A stretch of DNA of 64,000 nt from Agathobacter rectalis ATCC 33656 (GTDB lineage Bacteria > Bacillota > Clostridia > Lachnospirales > Lachnospiraceae): positions 2,667,501 to 2,731,500 of the forward strand of contig NC_012781.1 in the NCBI RefSeq assembly GCF_000020605.1, written 5' to 3'. The notes below the pieces were generated by a model, which did not search any database, was not told where the DNA came from, and was given only the letters and a program-made list of their open reading frames with translations. This document shows positions 45,936 to 55,235 of this stretch, piece by piece. A program made the translations under genes and the position numbers. How positions within the stretch are numbered: the stretch's first letter is position 1; each line of letters begins with the position of its first letter.

Positions 45936-47765
45936 TTAACTGCCAAGCTCACTCTCAAGTTGCTGCTTATGGCTGATATCAGCGTAAAAACCGCCAAGCT
46001 CAAGCAGCTCTTCAGGAGTGCCATACTCTGTCAGTTTTCCGTCAGAAAGCACTGCCACATGGTCAGCCTTCTGCAGTGTGGAAATCCTGTGGGCAATCAC
46101 TATGGTTGTCTTGCCCTGTCTGGTTTCCATGAGGTTTTCAAGTATCTGCTCCTCTGTATCGGTATCGACAGCAGAAAGTGAATCATCCAGTATAAGGATT
46201 GCAGAATCCTTTAAAAGTGCTCTGGCTATCGAGCTTCGCTGCTTCTGGCCTCCCGAAAGTGTCACTCCGCGCTCTCCAACCATGGTCTTGTACTCATCCG
46301 GAAAGCCCATGATATTATCGTGTATACACGCATCCTTTGCAGCCTGTTTTACCGCATCAAGAATTGCCGGGTTGTCGGCAATCCTGTCCTCAAGACCAAA
46401 TGCTATATTCTCCTCGAGTGTGTCGGAAAACAGGAAATTCTCCTGTGGCACATATGAGATATCACGGTGTAAAACCGCCAGCGGATAGTCCGTTATCGGG
46501 CGGCCATCCAAAAGTATCATGCCGTTTTCACAATCATAGACTCTAAGCAAAAGGTCGGCAAGTGATGATTTTCCGCTTCCGGTACGTCCTAAGATACCAA
46601 GCATCTCGCCCTGCTTCACATGTATACTCACGTCTGAAAGCACCGGCTTGGTGCCGTCAGGGTATGCGAAAGTGAGGTGGCTAAGCTGTATATCACCATG
46701 TATTTGTATTTTATCATAAATACCCTCAGCTAAATTATCTGCATTTCTGCCTGCCATGCCATCATTTTCTATTACATTTTCCGGTGGCACCATATCGACA
46801 ATATCAGGCTTTTCCTCGAAAATAGTCTGGATTCTGCCCCATGCCGCAGCCGCCTGGGAAAATGTGTTGATACAGTCGCCTGCCGCAATCATAGGCCACA
46901 CAAGCATATCGATGTATGAATTGAATGCCACGAACTGGCCTATCGAAACCTGTCCGTCAAGCACCATCCTGCCACCTGCAAGGAGTGTCACTATCACGCT
47001 TATTCCGATTACGGCATCCAGCGTCGGGCCAAAGACAGCGCGAAGCTTTACCACAGCAAGATTTTTCTCCCTGCTGTTCTCGCAAGCCTTTTCAAACTGC
47101 TTAAAGTCCTCTTCCTCCTGCGCAAATGCCTTGACCACGCGGATACCGGCAATGCTCTCCTGCACCTTGTCAGAAAGATAGGAGAAAGCATCCTGCCTTT
47201 TCACCTGACGTTTCTTTGACTCTATTCCATAAAAATAGCAGCCGATTGCAATGAAAATAAGTGGAATAAAAGCAAATAATGTCAGCTTAAAATCCACGTA
47301 TACAACCATTTTGACAAGCACCATCACCGTCATGATTACCGCGTCAAACACGGTGATGACAGCCATCCCGGTTCCCATCCTGACAGCCTGTAAATCGTTA
47401 GTGAAATATGCCATAAGATCTCCTGTCTTGTGGCTGTTGTAATAGCGCGCCGAGAGTGTCTCCATATGCGAAAACATATCATCGCGCAGTCTGTATTCTA
47501 TTCCTCTTGATGCTCCTATGATGAAATATCTCCATCCAAAGCGCCCCGCCATGATTATCAGGCCTGTTATCAGTATCTTAAATATAATGCCGCCCACGCC
47601 CGCCATATCAAGCTTTCCTGCAGTGATTCCGTCGATTATCTCCCCAATAAACTGCGGAATGTACAGATTTGCAAGGTCTACTGCAAGAAGCACAAAAATG
47701 CCTATCGCATAGTGCCATTTGTATGCAAGCAGATATGGGCGCAGCGAGTATTTTTTATCGTTCAT
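45936..47765 (-). CDS. ABC exporter half-transporter with degenerate catalytic site (subunit 1)
   Basis: The 609-residue partner has the same layout: six helices (20-330), then Walker A GRTGSGKSSLADLLL, Q-loop SYVPQENFLFSDTL, signature LSGGQKQRSSIAR and Walker B ILILDDSLSAVDTDTE. The residue after the Walker B Asp is Asp, where the catalytic Glu normally stands, and this marks it as the degenerate-site subunit of a heterodimer. The start at 47763-47765 has GGAGG 6 nt upstream. A long palindrome begins 29 bp before the start codon, so it probably lies in the promoter or leader. Confidence 0.92.
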   Translation of the reverse strand: MNDKKYSLRPYLLAYKWHYAIGIFVLLAVDLANLYIPQFIGEIIDGITAGKLDMAGVGGIIFKILITGLIIMAGRFGWRYFIIGASRGIEYRLRDDMFSHMETLSARYYNSHKTGDLMAYFTNDLQAVRMGTGMAVITVFDAVIMTVMVLVKMVVYVDFKLTLFAFIPLIFIAIGCYFYGIESKKRQVKRQDAFSYLSDKVQESIAGIRVVKAFAQEEEDFKQFEKACENSREKNLAVVKLRAVFGPTLDAVIGISVIVTLLAGGRMVLDGQVSIGQFVAFNSYIDMLVWPMIAAGDCINTFSQAAAAWGRIQTIFEEKPDIVDMVPPENVIENDGMAGRNADNLAEGIYDKIQIHGDIQLSHLTFAYPDGTKPVLSDVSIHVKQGEMLGILGRTGSGKSSLADLLLRVYDCENGMILLDGRPITDYPLAVLHRDISYVPQENFLFSDTLEENIAFGLEDRIADNPAILDAVKQAAKDACIHDNIMGFPDEYKTMVGERGVTLSGGQKQRSSIARALLKDSAILILDDSLSAVDTDTEEQILENLMETRQGKTTIVIAHRISTLQKADHVAVLSDGKLTEYGTPEELLELGGFYADISHKQQLESELGS

Positions 47766-47793
47766 GTTATTCCTCCGTATTTTAAATGCCACT

Positions 47794-48048
47794 GCGTGGT
47801 TAACCCGGCATGCGGCCATATGCTCTCTAGGAGCTAACGCTACGCTGTTAAGAGGCTGTACGAATTATGCTCATAGTTTTTCTATGCTCGACTAAACCGG
47901 CTTTTATGTGCCGTCCATGGCACATAACGCCTTGCCCCGGCGTCCATGCCGGTGCATTTCTGGTTACCAGGGCATAATTCTACAGACTCTAAACAGCTTC
48001 GCTAGTCGCTCTACGAGAGCATATGGCCGCCTTCCTGGCTAACCACGC
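47794..48048. repeat. Long palindromic element C (~255 bp), family shared with 5019-5294
   Basis: Arms 47794-47870 and 47972-48048 are near-perfect reverse complements. Matching blocks are GCGTGGTTA, GGCCATATGCTCTC, TACGCTGTT / AAGCTGTTTAGA and GAATTATGC. The inverted loop reads CAGAAATGCACCGGCATGG then ACGCCGGGGCAAGG, almost the core of the element at 5.1 kb. The inner arms (TAGCGAAGCTG.TTAGA..CTGT.GAATTATGC) match too, while the outer arms differ. It fills the gap between the NUDIX stop and the ABC gene start. Confidence 0.87.
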
Positions 48049-48060
48049 TACATTCTCTAT

Positions 48061-48723
48061 CTACCTCCACAAGTCTGCTACGAAATACGTGAGTGCCGCC
48101 CATGTATACACAGAATAGTATATGCCGTGCTCGTCCACTCCATCCTCAAGTATCTTCTTCGCCTGCGCCTTAGTCAGAAGGTCGAATCCGTCAAAGAGCT
48201 CGCCACCCACTGCGCCATCCTGCGACATTCCATTAAGGCTATCGCGGTTAAGTACAATCTTTACAAGGGCGTTACTTTCATCTGTCATGCCCGGTGTACT
48301 GAAAAGACATGGATTGATTATCGAAACCTCATCTTCTTCTGTCACTTTAAGTCCTGTTTCCTCATGAAGCTCACGCATGGCGGTTTTTATAAGTGACGCT
48401 GTATTATCATTATCCCCGGTGCAATCCTCCGGATCAATAAGTCCTGCAGGTACGCTTAGCAGGTACTGGCCTGTCGGATATCGGAACTCGCGATTCATTA
48501 ACAGACATGGCTCATGACCTGATTTCTCGTCATCACCTGACGGATTCCATATCACCACGCAGCTCACCGCATCCGGAAGCATTTTCTTGAACTCCTCTGT
48601 GGATTTGGCGGCTACAAGGTCTTCTTCATCTCTCCTTGTGGCATTATAATAATGCCTGCCCTCTTGGTACTGAAGGTCAAACACCTTTATAAATTTCGAT
48701 TCAAATAAGCTTTTTATTTTCAT
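48061..48723 (-). CDS. NUDIX hydrolase
   Basis: A cytosolic nucleoside-diphosphate-linked hydrolase of 220 residues. The Nudix box reads GLIDPEDCTGDNDNTASL, then KTAMRELHEETGLKV, keeping the catalytic RExxEE-type core (REL-EETG) but with a short insert between the first Gly and the Arg. The preceding RYPTGQYLLSVPAG matches ADP-sugar pyrophosphatase-like enzymes. Substrate not decided by sequence. It lies 19 bp downstream of the AlkD-like gene and is the last gene before palindrome C. Confidence 0.88.
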   Translation of the reverse strand: MKIKSLFESKFIKVFDLQYQEGRHYYNATRRDEEDLVAAKSTEEFKKMLPDAVSCVVIWNPSGDDEKSGHEPCLLMNREFRYPTGQYLLSVPAGLIDPEDCTGDNDNTASLIKTAMRELHEETGLKVTEEDEVSIINPCLFSTPGMTDESNALVKIVLNRDSLNGMSQDGAVGGELFDGFDLLTKAQAKKILEDGVDEHGIYYSVYTWAALTYFVADLWR

Positions 48724-48742
48724 AAATTTTTGTCTCTTTTCA

Positions 48743-49486
48743 TTAAACCTTTAATGTGCTCAGATACTCCTTCTGCTGTGGCGTGATGCGATAGCTCTCA
48801 CGCGCCTTTTGTATCGCCTTGTTGTGACTCCAGCTATCCATAAGCCTTTCCTTCAGTATCGGCAGCACTGCATCATACTGCTTTGCAAGTGCCGTAGCGA
48901 TATACCACGCCTTCATCATGTTTACATAATACTCCTTGGAACGGATTTTTGCCACATCTAAAGCATATTTTATATCAAAATCCTCATCGAGATATAGGCG
49001 CATCAAAGTGCCAATGCCATACCTGACGGTGTAGGGCTTATCCGAATCCAGCCACTCATATACATGCAAAAGAAGCTCATTTTTGTGCTTTTTGAACACA
49101 GCCGGCACACCACTGTCGCAGGTCGCCCAGTTGTCTATGTATGGCAGAAATGCTTCCAGATAAGCCAATGCTGTATCATAATCCCTCATCTGCATAATCA
49201 GAAACATATGCAGGTTATTTTCCTCATAGTAGTAATGTGGCAGAGTGTTTAGAAACTTTTCCACATTGTCACAGTCATTTTCCTTCACTGTATTACAGAC
49301 CCGTTTTTCTTTTTGAACCGACAAAAAGAGCCTGCTGCCATGAGCAAGCTCCTTTGCGTACTTTCTAAGCACCGGGACTCTTATTCCTATTATGCGTTCT
49401 TTTTCAATATTGGGCATAAGCCTCGCATGAAATTCCCTGTAATTTTTATCCTGCAACGCAAACAGATTCTCTAATTCTGCCAACAA
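48743..49486 (-). CDS. AlkD-like DNA alkylation repair protein
   Basis: The 247-residue HEAT-like repeat protein contains IIGIRVPVLRKYAKELAH, then DYDTALAYLEAFLPYIDNWATCDS and YNKAIQKARESYR-like end, a pattern of the AlkD glycosylase family. AlkD removes alkylated bases without base flipping. The ATG lies 16 bp inside the end of the choloylglycine hydrolase gene, so the two are translationally coupled. Catalytic Trp/Asp are present in NWATCDS. Confidence 0.87.
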   Translation of the reverse strand: MLAELENLFALQDKNYREFHARLMPNIEKERIIGIRVPVLRKYAKELAHGSRLFLSVQKEKRVCNTVKENDCDNVEKFLNTLPHYYYEENNLHMFLIMQMRDYDTALAYLEAFLPYIDNWATCDSGVPAVFKKHKNELLLHVYEWLDSDKPYTVRYGIGTLMRLYLDEDFDIKYALDVAKIRSKEYYVNMMKAWYIATALAKQYDAVLPILKERLMDSWSHNKAIQKARESYRITPQQKEYLSTLKV

Positions 49487-50478
49487 ATCTTTCCCTCCGT
49501 AATAACAGGATATCTGATAAGCAGCTTCTCATCAAGATTCTCCCTGTTCATGTCTACCGCTGTGATCTGGCTATTGTCATATGTGGTGTAATAGTAGATT
49601 CCCTTGTCGCAGTTGCAGCATGAGGTGTAGAGCGTAATCTCATATTTGCCCTCTGTCACCTCGCACAGACCTCTCTGCTGGTCCACAGAGCCTAATATGT
49701 GGAAGAACTGGCTCACACTTGCATTCTCACTGTCATCCGATTTGGAGTTTTGCTTTGTGAATGCCACACGTACAAAGCGTGACTGCGATGATAAATCACC
49801 CGGCAGTCCCAGTCCTCCCATTCCGCGGCTGTATGCACTAAGCTCCACTCCCGGTGCAAATGTATTTTCAGGCTGCTTTGTAGATAAGCCTCTGTAATTA
49901 TTGAGTGCAGCCATCTGATATGGGAATGGCGGATTGTTTGTGAGCACACCTACCGGATTGTCGTAAACATGCATACCGTCTGCCATCGACTCCACCACAA
50001 TGCACTCATTTTTGTCGGCTATAATCCAGTGAAGCTGTGCAACCGGAAGCTGACTGCTAAATGGTGTATCTACCAGTAAAATACGATTTAATTTTTCCTT
50101 TGCATCCGCTACCGTAGCGCATAGTGACAGTATCCACGGTATAAACTCAAACTGTGCCACCTTTGTCTTTGCAATGCCGCATGTGCCATTCTCGCATGAG
50201 CTGTTTTCGTCTGCTGCCGCATACGCTGCATTTCCCACGAAATTCAGTCCTGCCATACCGAGCCCCTTTTCATTTATAGCATCATAGTAAAGAGGATAGT
50301 CACCTGCCACATGTGCCATTCCAATGATTGCATAATGGTTTTCAAGCTTTCCCGAATGCCTGAAATTAAACACATAGTTTCGCGGTGTTACCGCAATCTC
50401 ATCTCCATATGAAAATTCGTAGTCGAGTGTTCTTCCAAAATAGAAATCCTTTGTTTTATAAACTGCTGCTGTACACAT
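49471..50478 (-). CDS. Choloylglycine hydrolase family protein, bile-salt-hydrolase-like
   Basis: An Ntn-fold amidase of 335 residues. After removal of Met the nucleophile is Cys2 (MCTAAVYKTKDFYFGRTLDYE), with Arg16 and Asp19 in the expected places. The Asn ligands are in AGLNFVGNAAY and LTNNPPFPYQ, and the late Arg is in SSQSRFVRVAF. These are the catalytic residues of bile salt hydrolase and penicillin V acylase. The neighbourhood RHSGKLENHYAIIGMAHV and PLYYDAINEKGLGMAGLNF is close to BSH. No signal peptide, so cytosolic, as in most Firmicutes BSH. Bile-salt specificity is likely but not proven. Confidence 0.88.
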   Translation of the reverse strand: MCTAAVYKTKDFYFGRTLDYEFSYGDEIAVTPRNYVFNFRHSGKLENHYAIIGMAHVAGDYPLYYDAINEKGLGMAGLNFVGNAAYAAADENSSCENGTCGIAKTKVAQFEFIPWILSLCATVADAKEKLNRILLVDTPFSSQLPVAQLHWIIADKNECIVVESMADGMHVYDNPVGVLTNNPPFPYQMAALNNYRGLSTKQPENTFAPGVELSAYSRGMGGLGLPGDLSSQSRFVRVAFTKQNSKSDDSENASVSQFFHILGSVDQQRGLCEVTEGKYEITLYTSCCNCDKGIYYYTTYDNSQITAVDMNRENLDEKLLIRYPVITEGKICWQN

Positions 50479-50591
50479 AATTATGACCTCCTTGTTATGC
50501 TGCCATACTTAATCAGTATCCCTTAAATTGTAGAGTACTATACATCATATTTGCAATTATTTCAAGCCACACGCCCCTGAAGTATTTGAAC

Positions 50592-50626
50592 AAAAAGCAA
50601 CAGCCGGTCTGATATCCGGCTGCTGC
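50592..50626 (-). terminator. Rho-independent terminator of the chorismate mutase-shikimate kinase gene
   Basis: GCAGCAGCCGG pairs with CCGGCTGTTGC around ATATCAGA, then TTTTTG on the minus strand. It starts 28 bp after the stop and marks the end of the shikimate cluster. Confidence 0.88.
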
Positions 50627-50653
50627 CTTAATAAGTGCTGTGCTATTCCTGTA

Positions 50654-51457
50654 TTATGCCTGTTTATTGTCCTGCTCATTATCAAGTGCGATAAGCTTTG
50701 CAATGATTTCCTCGCATATCTGTGTAACATTCTTGCCATCTGTAGCAACTGTTACATCTGCCACTGCCTCATAGCGCTCCTTTCGCTTTTCCATAAGGCC
50801 ACTGATATACTCAACATTCATGTTGCCGTTTAGTATAGGGCGCTCGTCACTATCCTTTACTCGCTCGTAGATAGTCTCAGGCTTTGCTGTAAGAAGAACT
50901 ACACGGCCGTTTTTCTTCATATGATCTGCGTTTTCCTCTCTCATGACAACACCACCACCACAGGAAACGATGGTCTGCTTTCTCTTCTGAAGCTCTATAA
51001 GTGTGTTGCTCTCTAAGTTTCTGAAATATGCCTCACCGAACTCATCAAATATTTCTGAGATTGACATGCCACGATTCTCAACAATCATCTGATCCATCTC
51101 GACACGGTCCATCTCGAGCTTATCCTTTAATTCTCCTGCTACAGTGCTTTTTCCTGCCCCCATGAAACCGATCAGGAAGATATTGTAATCGAAAAGGCTC
51201 TTTGCCTGGATACGACGGCTGTTCTTCATGATATACTTGAAAATATCAAGTATCTCTTCCTCAAATTCATTGTCGCCAAGCTTTGCCGCAAGTGCATCTG
51301 TCTGCTTTTTCTCCTGCTCCGGCTGTAAGATTGGGATTCCTGTTGCCTTCTTATATGATATAATCTCCTGAATGTGTGACATTCTGACCGCAAGCTGCTT
51401 AATTATTATATCGTCACATTCTCCAATCTTTGCGCGGATTTCCTCGATTTTGTCCAT
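50654..51457 (-). CDS. Chorismate mutase-shikimate kinase fusion
   Basis: A bifunctional enzyme of 267 residues. Residues 1-85 are an AroQ-type chorismate mutase domain (DKIEEIRAKIGECDDIIIKQLAVRM...ISYKKATGIPI). Residues 92-260 are shikimate kinase, with P-loop GFMGAGKS (97-104), the shikimate-binding segment MDQMIVENRG, FRNLES, and SCGGGVVMRE. The two steps (shikimate to shikimate 3-phosphate; chorismate to prephenate) are not consecutive, so the fusion probably serves coordinated control. It is the last gene of the minus-strand run that contains aroE and aroD. Confidence 0.93.
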   Translation of the reverse strand: MDKIEEIRAKIGECDDIIIKQLAVRMSHIQEIISYKKATGIPILQPEQEKKQTDALAAKLGDNEFEEEILDIFKYIMKNSRRIQAKSLFDYNIFLIGFMGAGKSTVAGELKDKLEMDRVEMDQMIVENRGMSISEIFDEFGEAYFRNLESNTLIELQKRKQTIVSCGGGVVMREENADHMKKNGRVVLLTAKPETIYERVKDSDERPILNGNMNVEYISGLMEKRKERYEAVADVTVATDGKNVTQICEEIIAKLIALDNEQDNKQA

Positions 51458-51645
51458 GGTGTGTCTCCTTACTTATGTGTGGTTTTCATATTGGATTTTG
51501 ATATTTAATCTAAATATCGTCAAATTATAATTATTATAACTTCACGTTATAGTATTTCGCATTTTTGATAACCACAAATTTCTTAGTCATAGTATAACAA
51601 GACTTTACCAATTTATCAAGCAAAATATTTTAATGCTTTAAAGTG

Positions 51646-52749
51646 TTATTGTGTCAGATATGCATCCACAATATCAGACGACACATTTTTCTCAATCGAT
51701 TCATATATCGGCTGACACTCCTTGCGAATCTGCTCATGCACTTCATCGCTTAAAGTGATGATTTGTGTGCCACTGTCCTCGATAGTCTTTATCTTTGAGG
51801 CAATACGCTCGTCAGACTGCTCTCTGGCGTACTGTTTCGCTGTCTCGGCTGCCTCACGGATAATCTGCTGCTGCTCATCTGTCAGTCCTTTCATGAACTC
51901 CTCGCTTACTATGAGCGATATCAGATGTGGCAGATGATTTGTCTCCACTACATAATCCTGCTGCTCATAGAGCTTATTGGATACGATTACCTCGTATGGG
52001 TTTTCCTGCGCATCTATGGTGCCCTGCTGTAAGCCGATATACACCTCCGAGAAAGTCATAGGTGTCGGGCTTGCTCCGAGCGCCTTCCAGTATGCCATAT
52101 GATAAGAGTTTTCCATTGTACGGATTTTCTGACCCTTAAAATCAGCAAGGCTTTCTATCTTTTTGTTTGTTGTCATAACACGGAATCCCTGGTCTGCATA
52201 TCCCAAAAGCTCGTAGCCGCCGTCATTGTAGACCTGCTGCATGAGCTTCATAAACCTTGGATTGTCCACATGCTCACGCACCTCATCAATGCTGTCAAAG
52301 AGTGCCGGCATATCAAATACTGCAGTATCCTTCATGAAAGTTACCTGGGGCGCAGTGTTCTGCACTACAAAAGGTATATCTCCATCCTTGCATGACTCGA
52401 GAAGCTCTCTGTCTCCGCCCAGTACACTGTTTGGATACACACTGATTTTCATCTTGCCATCGCTTAATCTGTCCACTTCATCGGCAAATTTCTCTGCATA
52501 TATCTGTGTCACGGTGTCCTCAGGACTTGAACTGCCGAGAGGCCATGCGTAACGCTGTACCCCGGCAGCCTTAGCTGCAGCCTGCGAGCCTTCACCAGCA
52601 GAGCCACCGCACGCGGCAAGTCCTGCTGTAAGCGAAAGTATCATCATGACGGCGGCTGCTCTTCGCCACAATCTATATTTGCTATACGATTTACGCGGTT
52701 TATTATATTTACCAGCTTTTTTACATAAAAACAAGCCAAATCTACTCAT
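51646..52749 (-). CDS. dctP: TRAP transporter substrate-binding lipoprotein DctP
   Basis: The 367-residue protein has a Lys/Arg-rich start, a hydrophobic helix and a lipobox (LTAGLAACGG, Cys near residue 47), so it is anchored outside the membrane. The binding domain matches TRAP DctP/TAXI-type receptors (VFDMPALFDSIDEVR; NKKIESLADFKGQKIRTMEN; GLQQGTIDAQENP). The conserved Arg in QKIRTM usually binds the ligand carboxylate. I start at the ATG 52747-52749, with GGAGAAAAAT before it. It is downstream of dctQ-dctM and binds an unknown organic acid. Confidence 0.93.
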   Translation of the reverse strand: MSRFGLFLCKKAGKYNKPRKSYSKYRLWRRAAAVMMILSLTAGLAACGGSAGEGSQAAAKAAGVQRYAWPLGSSSPEDTVTQIYAEKFADEVDRLSDGKMKISVYPNSVLGGDRELLESCKDGDIPFVVQNTAPQVTFMKDTAVFDMPALFDSIDEVREHVDNPRFMKLMQQVYNDGGYELLGYADQGFRVMTTNKKIESLADFKGQKIRTMENSYHMAYWKALGASPTPMTFSEVYIGLQQGTIDAQENPYEVIVSNKLYEQQDYVVETNHLPHLISLIVSEEFMKGLTDEQQQIIREAAETAKQYAREQSDERIASKIKTIEDSGTQIITLSDEVHEQIRKECQPIYESIEKNVSSDIVDAYLTQ

Positions 52750-52852
52750 ATTTTTCTCCAATTACAACTGTGTGCCTAAATATCCTACAATCATCATTAA
52801 ATCTGCTTATACCTGTTATTACATATTTCTGTACCGAATAGTTAATATTTCT

Positions 52853-54142
52853 CTATAATAAGCACAGACTGATTACCGGAATAAATGTAAGCAGCAGAAG
52901 TGCCAGCAGGAAATATCCTATCATAGGCGCCGCCTTCTTTGCTATCCGCATGACCGGAACATCCGTCAGTGAGCTTGCCACAAACAGATTTACTCCTATA
53001 GGCGGTGTAACAAATCCGATTGCAAGGTTTACGATCATGACCACACCAAAGTGGATCGGGTTCATTCCGATGCTCTGCACGATAGGAAGCAGAATTGGGC
53101 TTAAAATAAGTATAGCCGGTGTGGTATCCATAACCATTCCAACAATGAGCAGGAACACATTTATCACAATAAGAAGCACTATCTCATTTGCAAAATGTGC
53201 TAGTATCCATGCGCTGACTGTCTGTGGCACCTGCATGAGTGTGAGCACGCGTGAAAACGCGGTCGATGCGGCAAGTATAAACAATATAGGTGCGTATGTC
53301 TTCATCGCCTCCACCATGATGCCCCATATCTCTTTTACCTTTATGGATTTGTAAATAAAAAGACTTACAAAAAGCGCATAAAATACTGAAATCACCGCAG
53401 CCTCTGTAGGCGAAGCTATACCGGCGTAAATGCATCCAAGTACTATAACCGGACTTAAAAGTGCCCATATACTGTCCTTCAATATGCTAAAAAGCCCCTT
53501 ACTTCTAAGCTCAGAGACCTTTGCATTTATCTTTTCCTTGTCCTCTCCATAGCGCTTACAGTGATAATATGCATAAAACATAAGAAGCGCCCCTATCAAA
53601 AGTCCCGGAATGATTCCTGCAAGAAAGAGATCACTGACCGACTCACCGGTTGCCATCGCATACATGATAAAAGGTATGCTTGGCGGTATGATGACTCCGA
53701 GTCCTCCCGCAACCGCAACAATTGCCGTTGAAAAATCCTTTTTGTAGCCCAGCTCCATAAGAAGCGGAATGGTCATACTTCCGACAGCCGCAACAGTTGC
53801 AGGCGCAGAGCCGGAAATCGCTCCATAGAACAAGCAGGTGATGATAACCGCACATGGGATTCCTGCGGTTCTTTTTCCTATAAAATACACAAAAACATCA
53901 AACAATTTTTGTGAGATTTTGCCGTGTGCCATGACGATTCCCGCAAGCACAAACATAGGCACCGCTAAAAGCGGGAAGCTGTCTATACCACCGAGCATAG
54001 AGCGGATAACATAGCTGGCACTGGCTGTAAAAGATGAGTCAAACGCGCCCGGCAGCACTGCCACTATTCCCAGGGAAATAGATACCGGAATAGCAATGAC
54101 CAGACATATCACAAATAATATAAAAACTACTGCTGCTGACAT
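52853..54142 (-). CDS. dctM: TRAP transporter large permease DctM
   Basis: The 429-residue protein has about twelve membrane helices and the DctM motifs SGSAPATVAAVGSMTIPLLMELGY, GVIIPPSIPFIMYA and the late NLAIGFVTPPIGVNLFV. It forms the sodium-driven channel with DctQ. Its ATG begins directly after the dctQ stop, so the genes are fused in one transcript. dctP follows 103 bp later. Confidence 0.95.
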   Translation of the reverse strand: MSAAVVFILFVICLVIAIPVSISLGIVAVLPGAFDSSFTASASYVIRSMLGGIDSFPLLAVPMFVLAGIVMAHGKISQKLFDVFVYFIGKRTAGIPCAVIITCLFYGAISGSAPATVAAVGSMTIPLLMELGYKKDFSTAIVAVAGGLGVIIPPSIPFIMYAMATGESVSDLFLAGIIPGLLIGALLMFYAYYHCKRYGEDKEKINAKVSELRSKGLFSILKDSIWALLSPVIVLGCIYAGIASPTEAAVISVFYALFVSLFIYKSIKVKEIWGIMVEAMKTYAPILFILAASTAFSRVLTLMQVPQTVSAWILAHFANEIVLLIVINVFLLIVGMVMDTTPAILILSPILLPIVQSIGMNPIHFGVVMIVNLAIGFVTPPIGVNLFVASSLTDVPVMRIAKKAAPMIGYFLLALLLLTFIPVISLCLL

Positions 54143-54760
54143 CTATTTCTCCTTTCTCTTTTCAGCTTTACTATGAATTGCTTCAATATCCTCCACAAGC
54201 TCTTTCTCGCGGTAAGTATCTTCGACAACGGCTTCCTCTATAACCGAGGCAATACTGCCCTCCTCAAGAGGCTTTTCATCTTTTTTCAGGACAATTTTCC
54301 ACTCGCCAAACCATCTCTGCGCGATGCGGAAAGCCGTGATTATAAAACATACAAACGGTGCAGCCTGCACATAGTACATAGGGATACCGCAGGCAGGACT
54401 TACCTGACCGCTTTCTATTGTATTTTTCAGATATATGAATGAATACGGTATCAGATATACGAAAAACACAAACTCAACTGTCAGATTTAATACCTTCCAG
54501 ATTGATTTTCCTCTTCGTGGAAAAAGCTGTATAAACTGGTCTATCTTTATGGATATGCATTTACGTGTACAAAGGCTGACACTCAAAAATGCCGACCAGA
54601 TAAACAGGTATCTTGTGATTTCCTCAGACCATGAAAGCGACATGCCAAGAATATATCTTGAAAACACCTGAATACCCATGATAAGAGTCATCGCAATCAG
54701 GAAAATGACCATTAAAAATTCTTCAAGATATTCATCCAGATAATGTAAAATCTTCTTCAT
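54143..54760 (-). CDS. dctQ: TRAP transporter small permease DctQ
   Basis: The 205-residue protein has four membrane helices (FLMVIFLIAMTLIMGIQVFSRYILG; ITRYLFIWSAFLSVSLC; NLTVEFVFFVYLIPYSFIYL; AAPFVCFIITAFRIAQRW) and the DctQ signature LSWSEEITRYLFIW. A C-terminal Glu-rich tail of about 45 residues (EKPLEEGSIASVIEE...) is longer than usual. It heads the TRAP operon. Confidence 0.93.
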   Translation of the reverse strand: MKKILHYLDEYLEEFLMVIFLIAMTLIMGIQVFSRYILGMSLSWSEEITRYLFIWSAFLSVSLCTRKCISIKIDQFIQLFPRRGKSIWKVLNLTVEFVFFVYLIPYSFIYLKNTIESGQVSPACGIPMYYVQAAPFVCFIITAFRIAQRWFGEWKIVLKKDEKPLEEGSIASVIEEAVVEDTYREKELVEDIEAIHSKAEKRKEK

Positions 54761-54860
54761 GTAATATACCCTTCCTTCGGAAATATGTTTTTATTTTAGC
54801 AAACTATTTACGTTTTTCTACTTATTATATACCAAAATTCTTTAATCTTTCCTATATAAA

Positions 54861-54890
54861 ACACCTTAACCATACTATCTATTAAGGTGT
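54861..54890 (-). terminator. Terminator of the paralogous membrane-protein gene
   Basis: ACACCTTAA pairs with TTAAGGTGT around a 12-nt loop and is followed on the minus strand by TTTTATATAGG. It lies 30 bp past the stop at 54921. Confidence 0.65.
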
Positions 54891-54920
54891 ACAAATATCT
54901 GTATTATAATCTTAGAAATA

Positions 54921-55235
54921 CTATTCTTTATCTTTAATATATTTAATTATTATAGATGTTATAATTGATATTATCATAAATCCAGTAGCCAGCTCTATAC
55001 TATACTTATGTGATATTACCAATGTTATTGTATCAAGAATTAAAATAATAAGGGATCTGACACACCTTCCTCTATGATATTCTTTAATCACATTTTTATC
55101 ATCTAAGTTATACTCATAAAAATATCTATTTATGGATATTCCTATAATATTGATTCTAAAACCATGTAATATAACTTTAGTTATGCAAAAAATCCATAAT
55201 AATACAAAAAACTGCTGAAGAGTTATAACAATCAT
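54921..55235 (-). CDS. Small membrane protein of unknown function (104 aa), paralogue 2
   Basis: The 104-residue product is about 90% identical to that at 21716-22030. The differences are mostly Val/Leu, Ile/Leu, Ser/Thr and similar, so the frame appears maintained by selection. Three hydrophobic segments are predicted. It interrupts the aroD to dctQ interval. The AT-rich composition is unlike the flanking genes. Function unknown. Confidence 0.7.
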   Translation of the reverse strand: MIVITLQQFFVLLWIFCITKVILHGFRINIIGISINRYFYEYNLDDKNVIKEYHRGRCVRSLIILILDTITLVISHKYSIELATGFMIISIITSIIIKYIKDKE

